Source: Trebouxia sp. TZW2008
Lineage: Eukaryota > Chlorophyta > Trebouxiophyceae > Trebouxiales > Trebouxiaceae
Reading direction: 5' to 3'
DNA length: 64,000 bases
Assembly (NCBI GenBank): GCA_002118135.1
Contig: BDIU01000172.1
Location: forward strand, 124,001 to 188,000
The translations under genes and the position numbers were made by a program. Under the pieces are notes generated by a model. That model was not told the DNA's origin. It saw only the letters and a program-made list of their open reading frames with translations, and made no database searches. Positions within the stretch are counted from its first letter, which is position 1; the number at the start of each line of letters is the position of its first letter. Positions 15,301 through 23,827 of this stretch are shown one piece after another.

Positions 15301-18300
15301 CTGTACAGGCCAACATAGACAACACAGTAGACATGGACGAGTTCCGCTTTCTACTGACAGGGGGCATAAGCGCTGGGGAGGTGCCCCCCAACCCCCTGCC
15401 CTGGCTAGGGGACAAGCTTTGGGCGGAAATGAATCGCCTCTCTGCCTTCCTAGGCTTTGTGGGCTTTGCAGAAGAGCTGCAAAAGAACCCAGTAAGTCTC
15501 TGATTGCGTAGTTATTGCCTGGTGCAATTTGGCTTGCTCTATAGCCTGCCTTGAGTCGAGTTATCTGGCTCATTCAGCGTGCAGGTGCACACACCAAAAG
15601 CCTTGTAGGCCTAACTTCATGGTGATTGGGCAAGAGTCTTGAAAAGCAGTTCTGACATTATGTACCTTGCTGAGCAGTCACCGGCAGCTACACAGAAGCT
15701 ATGCATCAACAACAGAGCCTCAGCATAGTGGTTTTACCCATGCAGATTTGTTTGTTCTTCATTTTGTTGTATCTTACTCAAAAGCCATGCAAGGCCATAT
15801 TTGACAATGCCAGCCTGCTGAACAGCCAAGATAGAGTAGGTACCAAGAGACAAACATCAAAATGTTGAAGCTGTTTTTCTCATCATTGCACACTCTGCAG
15901 GAGCCCTGGAAAGCCATTTTTGACAGTGCCAGCCCTGCTGAGCAGCCCCTGCCAGAGCCCTGGGAGCAAAACCTGAGCCCTGTGCAGAAGCTGATGGTGC
16001 TGCGCGTGCTGCGCCCAGACAAGCTGGTCCTGGCTGTGCAGCGCTTTGTGCTCAGCCAGATGGGATCCAAGTTTGTGGAGGCACCACCGTTTGACTTGGA
16101 CAAGTAAACCTTTACGCAAGATGTGTGCATCATTCACCCATCAGCAAAATTGGCAAATACTGTCATCTAAACACAGCTTGTCTTTCCTGCCACTTGGCTT
16201 TGTCGGAGCTGTCTTGAGACAATCAAATTGGTGCTAAACAGGTTTGGGGAAGTTGTTTGCCTACACCATTGCCATTCTAGTGTCTGCCTCAGCTTCTTTC
16301 TGTGTCTGGCCATCATGCTTGTCTACTGCAGCTGGCACTGCATAAGATCATACTTGGATGCAGCAAGACTTGCCAATGTTACATGCCCCCCTGATGTCAC
16401 ATTGGCCTAGGTGCTGTTGCAAACAGTGACCAGGCAGTGACACATCCATCTGTCCGCAAGTTCACAGCTAATTTTGTTCTTATGCTGTGATGCAGGTGCT
16501 ATCAGGACAGCACCTGTTTGACGCCTCTCATCTTTGTTCTGTCCCCTGGATCTGACCCCATGTCAGGCCTGCTCAAGTATGCAGACTCCATGAAAGTCAA
16601 GGTGGACTCCATCTCCCTTGGGCAAGGCCAGGGTCCCAAGGTAAACACATGCCCATTTTGCTTTCCATGCGTTGTGCCTTTGCATTGCCTTCTTGTTGAT
16701 TGACTCCTCACTATATGCAATAATGCATTCTCTTGTCACTGCAGTTGTCATGCATGCACTCTCATGGCAGCCACGCTCATGAGGTACAGCAATTGCCCCA
16801 GGCGCAAGTAGTCGCCTGTCAAGCTCAAAATACAGGACTATGTGTCCAAGCAGTGCGTGGTCAGTGCTTGAAATGCATTGTGCAAGCACTTACACATTCC
16901 CGCTTGTCACCGCACTCATCAGCAGACATCGTCCGCAGGCAGAGAAGCTGATCCAAGCGGCAGCAGGGCAGGGCGGTTGGGTGGTGCTGCAGAACTGCCA
17001 CCTGGCAGTCAGCTGGATGCCTTCCCTGGAGAGGCTGTGTGCAGGCCTGACCCAGGACACCACCCACCCCGCTTTCCGCCTGTGGCTCACCTCCTACCCC
17101 TCCCTACACTTCCCAGTTGCTGTGCTGCAAAACGGCATCAAGATGACCAATGAGTCACCCAAGGTCAGCTACTAGCCTGCTTATCATGTCCCTTGCCTTG
17201 TACTTTTGCTTGCAATTCCAAATTGGGTTGACTGCAAGTCACGTCTTGCACTGGCTGATCAGATCTGGTCCAACGTTCTGCCTCACACACAAGTTTTGGC
17301 ATCAATTCAAGTCTCCAGTCAAGAGCTTGACTAAACAAGCACTTTGTATCATTGCATGCACGCAAATGAGTTTATCTCTAAATGGCCGTGTCTAGCTGAT
17401 CTGTCGGATTTGCTCCTCACTTGCTGATGAAGTAAACTCTTTTTGTAAGGACACTCAATGTAAGGACAATCTTGATGTAAGGACAACGCCATTGCTAACC
17501 AAACACTGCATTCTGACTGCAGTGGTCCCTCTGAGTAAGAACAATTGATGCAAAGACATTTTTTTTGGTGACCAAAGCAGTCGTTACAAAGAGGATTTAC
17601 TGACTACGTGTTGAGAAACAACATCCGTCTCACGTGTGTTGGCTGTGCAGGGACTACGAGCCAATCTGTTGCAGAGTTACCTGAATGACCCTGTCAGCGA
17701 CCCCTCCTTCTTCAATGGCTGTCAGCAACCTGCAGCATTCAAGAAGCTGCTGTTTGGTCTTTGTTTTTTCCATGCTTTTGTCCAGGTGAATTAGCCTCGT
17801 GTCCTTGTCTTGGATCTAGCAAATGTGCCTTGCGTCCTATTCTCGAGAAAAGCTACCTGCGCCGTCCTGTGCTAAGTGCTTCAGCCATGATGTCATCAAA
17901 TCAGGCTCACTTGTATTGCTTAGGGCTATGAATGTATCCTGACTGGAATGATGCATGACACTTGAGGTATTCCTGCGCTATGCTTGTACTCTGCATTGAG
18001 CGTTGCATGATCATTCAGCTGTGCAATGCAATGCTGATGCAAGCCTAATGCTGTCTGCAGGAACGTCTGAAATTTGGTCCACTTGGCTGGAATGTGCAGT
18101 ACCAGTTCAGTCTGCCCGATTTTGTCATCAGCGTACGCCAGCTTCAGATGTTCCTGAATGAGTTCCAGGATGCTGTACCCCTCAAGGTACACTGATGCTG
18201 CTGCACCTTGACACAGCATGTACACATTATATGCAGCCATTCACCCCAAACAGCACATACACAGCATGTATTCACAACACACCTTGTACAGTGCATGCTG

Positions 18301-21300
18301 TGCATATTGCAGATCTCATTGCTGACGCAAGGCCGATGTCAACTCACTGTAACAGTGTCCATCGTATGTCTCAGTTCGAACAGACTATGCAGATTCAACT
18401 TGCAAGCTGAGTTTTCGACCTGTGTTTTGGAATCTGTGGGTGGAAATACGTTGCCTGCAGTCCAGCTTAGACTGGCAGGCATTACTGAGCTAAGATAAGT
18501 TGTGAAAATGCTGTGATGCAAAGCCATTGCATTATGGTGCTGCAGGCTCTGGCATATCTGACAGGAGAGTGCAACTACGGCGGCAGAGTCACTGACTCTC
18601 ACGACCGCCGCACCCTCGCTTCCATCCTCTCCCTCTTCTACACGCCTGCCATCTTTGACCAGGGCTACCAGTTTAGCCCTTCAGGGCTGTACCGACCACC
18701 TCCTGATGGGGACTACCAGACATACATAGATTACATCAAGGCTCTGCCTTTGTCTGCTGATCCTGAAGTCTTTGGCCTGCATGGCAATGCTGACATCACG
18801 AAGGATCAACAGGAGGCAGACTTGATGCTGACATCCTGTCTAGCAATGCAAGGTCAGTTTCACTGTGACTTCTGCATGCATTCTGTGAACGCTTGAGGTC
18901 GCTGATTGCGTTCTGGGCTGCTAACAGCTGAATGATTTGAGTTCATCCTCATAGCATGCGCCACGCAAGGCCAGCTCAGCGCATACTGGCCTGATTGCTT
19001 GTCCATTACAAGGATCACTATGTGCCATCTCATACATCTTGCACAGATGGCATGTACATCAACTCCAGACATTTTCATTGGGAAACACTGCAATCTGTCT
19101 CCAACGGGCGGCCATTCATACTGCCTTGTTGCGTGACAAGGACAACATGTCACAGGGAATGCAACTGCCAGTGGGGGGCCAGCAGGGACAGCTTACTCTT
19201 GCACCGCAGCACAAATTGAGGCAATGCTTGCAGCCTGTCCCCGACAGCAAGGGGTGTACAGGTCACAGGAAGTTTGTTTGCAGTTTGCCATTTTGCCTGA
19301 CAAGGGTTGTATGTGTGACAGGCAGTGCGACGGCTAGTAGAGGGACCAGCAGGGGCAGCTTGCTGACTGGGCTGGCAGTGCCATCAAATTCAGCTTTGCA
19401 ATCTTGGAAACAGTGCCTCCACACGCCAGGCCTGCAAGCTGCCATGTTGCCTGACAAGGCGTCATGTGTGTTACAGGCAGTGCAACTACTAGTGGAGGGA
19501 CCAGCAGGGACAGCTTGCTTACTGGACTGGCAGCTGACATAGACCAGAGGCTACCCGGCACCTTTGACATTGAGGCTGTGCGCTACAAATATCCTGTAGA
19601 CTACCATGAAAGCATGAACACAGGTGAGCAGCTGCTCTTTGAGCTGATTGAGTACTACAGCCTGACAAGGCTAGCCTTACTGCAGCAGCCAATGACAGCA
19701 AGCAGCCAGCAGTAAAGCTTGACTGCCCTTCATTGCTGTGGGTTTTGCCTTGTTGCCATTTGCAGCAAACATTGCCAGCAGTAGGCACAGCAGCATGCAG
19801 ATGACTGTTGCAGTCTGCTCACCACACAAACACTGGGTGTAGATGTCTAACCCCAGTGTGCTTCCACCACCACCAAAGTCCCCTTGTACTGCCAGTCTGA
19901 ATGCTCAAGATACAGCAAGGCTTGCTTTGCTCAACTGCATGGAGCTCTCACAGCATGACCATGCCTGCTGCTCTGTTAGATTTAACTACTTCATCAGCAG
20001 CCCATCAGCTGATTTTGCAATCTCTCCTACCCTTCCAATGAACAAGAAGCAACTGTGTATGCATATGGTATGCAGTGTTGTGCCAAGAGCTGGTGCGGTT
20101 CAATGGTCTGGTGGAGGTCATCCACGCCAGTCTCAAGAACTTGCAGAAGGCTCTCAAGGGACAGGTCAGCACACATTGGACAGAAGCCTCATTGCTAGCC
20201 TTGCCTAGACCTGCAAAGTCTGCTGTAGCTTCTTATGATGACCGCAACTTTGCCTTTGCACAGTATGTAGCTGTGTTGCAGTCCCCAGAGCTCATGTTGA
20301 ACTTCACACGTGACAGCATTGCCACACCACAATGATAGTGCGGACATCGTCACCTGCCCTATACACAATCTACTCTGTCTGCGGCTATAGCAGGCTCTTA
20401 TGCATCCCCAGCATTTCTGCTCAGCTGCCACTTTTTGCGCCAAGGGGCTCTGCCTTGCAGGTGCAGGTAGTGATGCCAGCAGATCGCAAGTGTGCATACA
20501 CTATGAGCAGATGAAAGCCCTCTGTCTGCAGCCATAGCAGGCCCTTATGTATGCACGCCTTGTGCACAGCACTACTGAAGAAACGCCAGATTTTGTGCAA
20601 AAAGTTTGCTTTGTTGTTGCAGGTAGTGATGTCAGCAGATTTGGAGCAAGTAGGCAATGCCATGTATGATGGGCGGGTGCCAGCCCTATGGATGGCTAAA
20701 TCCTACCCTAGCATGAAGCCCCTAGGCAGCTACATCACAGACTTGATAGAGCGCCTCACCATGCTGTCCAAATGGATAGAGTTAGGACCCCCACCTGTGT
20801 TCTGGATCTCTGGATTCTACTTCACACACGCCTTCCTGACAGGCGTCAAGCAGAACTTTGCCAGGCGGCATAAAGTGCCTATTGACACTGTGGTCTTTGA
20901 CTATGTCTGCATGCCACCGGTAGGCCCATCTTTGCCTTCATGCTCATGCAGACTGCAGTATGTAACAACAGAATGCAGACTGCAATATGCAGTACCAGCA
21001 TGCAGGCTGCAGCACATTACAACAGCACGCAGACTACAGTACATGACATCAGCATGCAAACTGCAGTACACAACAACAGCATCCAGTCTTCAGCGCGCAA
21101 CAAGAGCATCCAGGCGGTAGAGTGCAACACAAGCATGGAGGCTGGAGTACCTGACAACAGCATGCACTGCTGTTGACATGATGGACAGAATGTCACCGTG
21201 TGATTTTGCGAGTAGTGGATAGTTTTCCCGTGGCTGTCATGTGTTTCAGGATGTTGGCAGCAACAGAGCAGCAGGCCCTTGACCATTTTTTTGCCTGCAA

Positions 21301-21969
21301 AGCATTGGTTGCGGTGTTGGTGTCCTCGCACAATGCTGCACACAACTAATCTTGGATTATCTTGGAAAAGCATGGACACATCTGCTGTTGCATGCCTGAC
21401 AACCTGATGCAATCTGCAGGGAGAGCAAACAAGCCCACCAGACGATGGCGCCTACATATCTGGGATGTTTATTGAAGGCGCCAGATGGGACCCAGACACC
21501 ATGATGTTAGCAGAGTCTTTGCCCAAGGTAATACAGTGTGACACGCAACCTCACACTTTTAGCCAAAGCTCAGACTGGCAGCCATTATGCACACACAAAG
21601 TGTGTGACTGTTGCCCAATTGAGCATCTGCTGATTCCCCATCCCAAATGAGTTTGTTCTGTCTCTGTGTCAAGCATGCCTTTGTGAATCAGATTTGCTTT
21701 GTGCTAGCATAGCAACTGAGTCAGGTGTGTCTTTGCAGGTGCTGTATTCAGCTGCACCAGTCATTCACCTTGTACCATGTCAGCAATCAGAGCTTAGGCA
21801 GTTTGCCCACTATGAATGTCCTTTGTACTGTACGCCTGAGAGGCGGGGTGTTTTAGCTACAACAGGTCACTCTACCAATTTTGTCATGGACTTGATGATT
21901 CCTTCAGATCGGCCGCAGGACCACTGGTGTCGCAGAGGTGTAGCTTTTTTGCTGAGCTTGGCCGGATGA
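120..21969 (+). CDS. Axonemal inner-arm dynein heavy chain (DNAH3/7/12 type), 5'-truncated by the window
   Basis: Microtubule motor ATPase of the flagellar inner arm. I assembled 41 exons (about 2,555 residues) whose splice phases all agree; exon coordinates are given in the domain entries. The order is: end of AAA1, AAA2, AAA3, AAA4, stalk with microtubule-binding tip, AAA5, buttress, AAA6, C-terminal domain, and stop TGA at 21967-21969. Similarity to animal DNAH7/DNAH12 continues to the last residues (HSTNFV, then [10 protein letters not shown]). Family members have about 4,000 residues, so the tail, linker and most of AAA1 lie upstream of the window. Introns are 100-700 bp, mostly GT-AG, with one GC-AG. 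The C-terminal domain is the short form of single-headed species (Chlamydomonas a-g type). No frameshift or stop was found. A 21-nt microexon at 3226-3246 is possible but unproven. The family call is firm; the exact subspecies is not. Confidence 0.95.
458..527 (+). repeat. Echo of the dynein exon 120-384 3' edge and donor
   Basis: A diverged copy of 345-414 (exon end, donor and start of intron). Shared words include ttgtttgagggcatcctg, the gtgag donor and ttgcaatga. It lies about 113 bp downstream, inside the intron, and keeps a gtgag donor. Confidence 0.85.
834..3551 (+). CDS. Dynein exons: AAA2
   Basis: Exons 834-1075, 1371-1635, 2119-2283, 2742-2906 and 3306-3551. The nucleotide-binding loop reads GYSFAAKT, so the last glycine of GxxxxGK is alanine. 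Walker B region is WVLFDGPVD, followed by [12 protein letters not shown] and [16 protein letters not shown]2 of dyneins binds ATP but does not hydrolyse it, which fits a relaxed P-loop. The junction between 2906 and 3306 is the least certain: DATSEAP joins ICGVKQ directly, or through a 21-nt in-frame segment (AAELAIQ) at 3226-3246. Exon 3306-3551 carries [15 protein letters not shown], the start of the AAA3 linker region. Confidence 0.88.
3649..3690 (+). repeat. Echo of the dynein exon 3306-3551 3' edge
   Basis: Resembles 3526-3568: caagcctttgctgcctgcggt against gaagcctgttctgcctgtggt, both followed by aggctt. The GT at the copied donor position is kept (ggtcagg against ggtaagg). Confidence 0.65.
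3799..3864 (+). repeat. Echo of the dynein exon 3941-4133 acceptor and 5' edge
   Basis: A diverged copy of 3917-3983, about 118 bp upstream. Both have cctgagtca, then a pyrimidine-rich tract, a gcag acceptor, ggtggcagc/gatggcagc, tgcatgact and caggagac. The copied frame soon hits stops, so it looks non-coding, but its AG acceptor is intact. Confidence 0.85.
3941..6364 (+). CDS. Dynein exons: AAA3
   Basis: Exons 3941-4133, 4409-4563, 4820-4959, 5363-5522, 5798-6024 and 6148-6364. Walker A is GATGTGKT; its glycine codon is split by the intron 4134-4408. Walker B is [11 protein letters not shown], followed by [15 protein letters not shown], and the sensor I region is [40 protein letters not shown] (5798 exon) is the sensor II side. 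All motifs are intact, so this site should bind and may hydrolyse ATP. Phases 1/2, 2/1 and 2/1 join cleanly. Confidence 0.93.
6423..6471 (+). repeat. Echo of the dynein exon 6148-6364 3' edge
   Basis: Copies 6328-6376: cttgcagcttgttatactgc against ctcgcagtttgctgtactgc, then caacttcttgaccc against caacttcctgaccc. The copied donor has lost its GT position (ctctgtgcc instead of caggtgtgcc). Confidence 0.85.
6557..8858 (+). CDS. Dynein exons: AAA4 and start of the stalk
   Basis: Exons 6557-6745, 7172-7414, 7641-7816, 8161-8266 and 8650-8858. The P-loop GVGGSGRQS begins the 7172 exon; arginine in place of lysine is the usual axonemal dynein form. Walker B side is [20 protein letters not shown], then [25 protein letters not shown], and finally [16 protein letters not shown], where the stalk's first coiled-coil helix leaves AAA4. 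Confidence 0.93.
9249..11464 (+). CDS. Dynein exons: stalk coiled coil and microtubule-binding domain
   Basis: Exons 9249-9474 (CC1, rich in Glu, Ala and Lys), 9731-9983, 10257-10428, 10699-10852 and 11278-11464. The tip includes [53 protein letters not shown] and [13 protein letters not shown]. The returning helix CC2 starts at [19 protein letters not shown]. The last exon closes with [12 protein letters not shown], the conserved AAA5 entry. Length matches animal homologues with no insertion. Confidence 0.93.
11835..13967 (+). CDS. Dynein exons: AAA5 and buttress
   Basis: Exons 11835-12061, 12342-12533, 13041-13157, 13380-13496 and 13791-13967. Motifs: [76 protein letters not shown], then [20 protein letters not shown] of the buttress helix. 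The intron 12534-13040 uses donor gc (CAG|gcaagc), the only join that keeps [12 protein letters not shown] in frame with other dyneins. Confidence 0.92.
12534..13040 (+). other. GC-AG intron in the dynein gene
   Basis: The exon ends AAGCAG at 12533 and is followed by gcaagc, a typical GC donor. The acceptor gcag ends at 13040 and the next exon opens with ggtgggcaaatg. Only this join gives [12 protein letters not shown], collinear with animal dyneins. The nearest GT (12541) would add residues and break the frame. Confidence 0.85.
14275..17785 (+). CDS. Dynein exons: AAA6
   Basis: Exons 14275-14421, 14838-14978, 15309-15491, 15901-16103, 16496-16640, 16939-17163 and 17651-17785. Markers: [123 protein letters not shown] and [13 protein letters not shown]. 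Phase 2/1 joins 16103 to 16496. The introns before 14838 and 15901 each contain an echo of the following exon's 5' edge. Confidence 0.93.
14734..14778 (+). repeat. Echo of the dynein exon 14838-14978 acceptor and 5' edge
   Basis: Copies 14826-14870, 92 bp upstream. Both contain tatcctgcaggca, then gtcatcagctgtgctatc/gccatcagatgtgctatc and acgcg. The AG acceptor is preserved in the copy. Confidence 0.88.
15781..15830 (+). repeat. Echo of the dynein exon 15901-16103 5' edge
   Basis: Copies 15901-15951 about 120 bp upstream: aaggccatatttgacaatgc against aaagccatttttgacagtgc, then cagcctgctgaacagcc against cagccctgctgagcagcc. The acceptor AG is not clearly preserved. Confidence 0.8.
17446..17490 (+). 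repeat. Short direct repeats in a dynein intron
   Basis: Three copies of tgtaaggaca spaced 13-17 bp (aatgtaaggaca, gatgtaaggaca), with a related gagtaagaaca at about 17532. No terminal inverted repeat was found that would make this a mobile element. Confidence 0.5.
18061..21969 (+). CDS. Dynein exons: C-terminal domain and stop
   Basis: Exons 18061-18186, 18546-18852, 19477-19623, 20076-20164, 20623-20919, 21420-21527 and 21739-21969. Markers: [130 protein letters not shown]. Phases 1/2 link 18852-19477 and 19623-20076. The final exon ends [14 protein letters not shown], matching the family's C-terminal length. Confidence 0.94.
19121..19379 (+). repeat. Two tandem echoes of the dynein exon 19477-19623 acceptor and 5' edge
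   Basis: Copies at 19121-19200 and 19289-19379, with the true acceptor and exon at 19441-19538 as the third unit. The period is about 160 bp. Each has gcctgacaag or gcgtgacaag, an acag acceptor, ggcagtgc/ggaatgc, and gggaccagcaggg or ggggccagcaggg. The 19289 copy reads on for dozens of codons without a stop from its AG, so it could act as a decoy exon. Confidence 0.9.
20374..20490 (+). repeat. Echo of the dynein exon 20623-20919 upstream intron and acceptor
   Basis: Copies 20518-20645. Shared words: ctctgtctgc, atagcaggc(t/c)cttatg, then ttgcaggt and gtagtgatg(c/t)cagcagat. The unit is about 150 bp and includes the acceptor and the first 20 or so exon bases. Confidence 0.85.
20940..21175 (+). 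repeat. Minisatellite in a dynein intron, about 30-bp unit
   Basis: Roughly eight imperfect copies of a unit like catgcagactgcagtacat followed by nacaacag, starting right after the exon 20623-20919 donor. Open frames across it are a by-product of the unit length being a multiple of three. Confidence 0.85.
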
Positions 21970-22744
21970 TGTTGATGGTCGAACTGGGTCCATTGTTATG
22001 AGCTTGCTTGGAGACATTACTTCTTGACCAATGATTTCAAATCAAGCACAGCAACGTGTCCATGTCCAGCTTGTGAGCTAAACAGCTGTTTGTAGTAGTT
22101 GAAAAGTTGGAGTTTGCTGCTGTACGATGCTTGTATGTAACACCGTAAATGCAGATCATTTTCACAGAACACCACTGACAGGTTCCTGTTAAAGTCCTGC
22201 TCAGCTATCAAAGAGCATTCGGTATAGGAGGCCTGCAACCACTGGCCCTTGTCCAGCTGAATGGCAGTTGACCTGTTGCATGTCACCTGCACTCATGCAT
22301 GAAGTAGAAGCTCATGAGCATACATTAATCAGCCAAAGCCTGCTCCGCCATGGTGTTGCTTGCATTCTGAGGTTCAAAGTGCTATTGCACTGGCGCAAAC
22401 ATCATGATACGTATACACTTTTCGTCTCTATGATAATTATCATGATGTACCGGAGTACATAAAGCACACTGTTCGCTGAATTATTCAAAACATATTGGCA
22501 GCATTCAGTTTGCCAGTGTATATCAACATGCAGGGCAATTGAGCTGATCCAAGACTGTGTTGCTGATAATAGGTTCCGCATCTCACAGCTGGGTTCACTG
22601 GCAGGTCCAAGCAGATCACTTGCCAGTCGGAAGGTCTGAGTTGCTCTGAAACCAGCATAGCAAGTGCGAGACCGCCAAAGAGCCTATGCGGTTCAGGTCC
22701 GCAACTTAGCGCTTGCCCGCCCTGCATGCGGGGGATGAGCGACC
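21970..22744. other. Intergenic, downstream of dynein
   Basis: Contains the dynein 3' region. I see no supported gene or RNA. Confidence 0.5.
22136..22140 (+). promoter_or_regulatory. Candidate polyadenylation signal TGTAA of the dynein gene
   Basis: TGTAA, the usual chlorophyte poly(A) signal, lies 167 nt after the stop codon. The spacing is close to that seen for PETN and the DUF1764 gene in this window. Sequence-only inference. Confidence 0.35.
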
Positions 22745-22791
22745 TTGATGGCGTGTAGAAAAGTGGCGCAGCGGACTTTTCCGTCTGAGCA

Positions 22792-22823
22792 CCTGATCAC
22801 CTGCAGATGTGCAGGTGATCAGG
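22792..22823. repeat. Perfect 14-bp-arm inverted repeat upstream of the MATH-BTB fragment
   Basis: Arms cctgatcacctgca and tgcaggtgatcagg separated by gatg. The core acctgcagatg..tgcaggt recurs in a second inverted repeat near 23329. Confidence 0.85.
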
Positions 22824-23018
22824 CCCAACCAGCGTTTTCGAAGTGGAAAAGCCCCAACAGCGTGTATACGGCTCATACGAGGTACGCATGCATTGCTTCG
22901 TCTGTTTGTGGCATTCGTCTGAATATTCGTGATTATTGCAGACGTGTTTCCACCTGTGCGTCACCCCAGCTGAGCAAACCTTTATCAAAAGCCGTCCCTT
23001 CGACGTCTGTGGTCATTC

Positions 23019-23777
23019 TTGGTACGGACAACGGTGCACAAACCATTTGAGCAAGTCAATGGCGAGTCAAAATCAACATGCAGGCGACTCGTGGTGCACC
23101 CATCGCACGAATTGAAACCTGATCAGCCGAAGGTCTTCTCGGTGCGCGTCCAGTCACTCTACCCCAGGCCGTTGTGCCCTGTTGAAATTCAAGTCTGGAT
23201 TGCCAACGACGCTCAGCCTCAGAGATTCCAAGAACAAAGTATGGAGTGGCTGCCTCACCAAAGTTGCAGCACCTGCTTTGTTGAGCGGGTTGAGGGTTGT
23301 CTGTGTAGTTTATATCGTGACACTGGTCTCACACCTGCAGATGCTTGCAGGTGTGAATCCACCTGTCACCTTCCCTGCTACACATCCAGTGTGTGGTTGG
23401 AACACATTCACAAGAGCAACTGCTGCTTGTGATCCTGAGTTGGGCTTTATTCACGACAATAAAGTCCATGTTGGCATCCACATCTGCCTCAGAAAGGTAC
23501 ACAAGGCTTGCATGCGCCCGGGAGAGCATTCGCTGGCATACATCAGCTTCTTACTGCTTACAGCAATGACTTGCAGGTCGAAAACAAAGCAGCAGCAAAT
23601 AGTCAAGCGCCAGGCACATTGTTGAGACACTTTTTGTGTGATGGCATCAAAGTAGTCCATCGAAAGCGCAAATTTTGCGACGTCATCATCAAAGCAGGCA
23701 CTGTCGAGGTTCCTGCACACACGATGGTGCTTGCTGCACATTCTATTCTATTCTTGCAATCTCCTACTACCGCTTAA
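23019..23777 (+). pseudogene. MATH-BTB protein fragment (SPOP/BPM-like), broken in BTB
   Basis: MATH-BTB proteins are substrate adaptors of CUL3 ubiquitin ligases. The MATH part shows as VFSVRVQSLYPRPLCPVEIQ (about 23133) and then GWNTFTRATAACDPELGFIH with HVGIHICLRK in another frame, so an intron or frameshift lies between about 23240 and 23370. Donor gtacac at 23497 and acceptor cag before 23577 join LRK to VENKAAANSQ in phase 0. The BTB start follows: KRKFCDVIIKAGTVEVPAHT, VLAAHS. It then runs into unrelated residues and a stop at 23775. A BTB domain needs about 100 residues, so the gene is truncated or decayed. It converges on ATG16, with stops about 50 bp apart. Confidence 0.6.
23329..23357. 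repeat. Inverted repeat inside the MATH-BTB locus
   Basis: tcacacctgca, gatgct, tgcaggtgtga. It shares its acctgcagatg core with the repeat at 22792-22823. It sits where the MATH reading frame changes, so it may be part of an intron. Confidence 0.7.
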
Positions 23778-23827
23778 CTTTCAACCGTTGTATCACCAGA
23801 TTGTTGAAACAATGATGAGTTCAGTGA

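Noticed and set aside
17430..17640. Tc1/pogo-type inverted-repeat element suggested by cagtggtccctctgagtaag
   Set aside because: No matching inverted terminus or target-site duplication found nearby.
20940..21176. A repeat protein read from the dynein intron
   Set aside because: The frame is open only because the minisatellite unit is about 30 bp; no start or splice support.
120..21969. Several separate dynein-like genes
   Set aside because: All 41 exons join in consistent phase and in the order of one family member; no internal stop/start pairs suggest separate genes.
22660..22740. tRNA-like gene suggested by ggttcaggtccgc
   Set aside because: No cloverleaf could be drawn and there is no proper A box.
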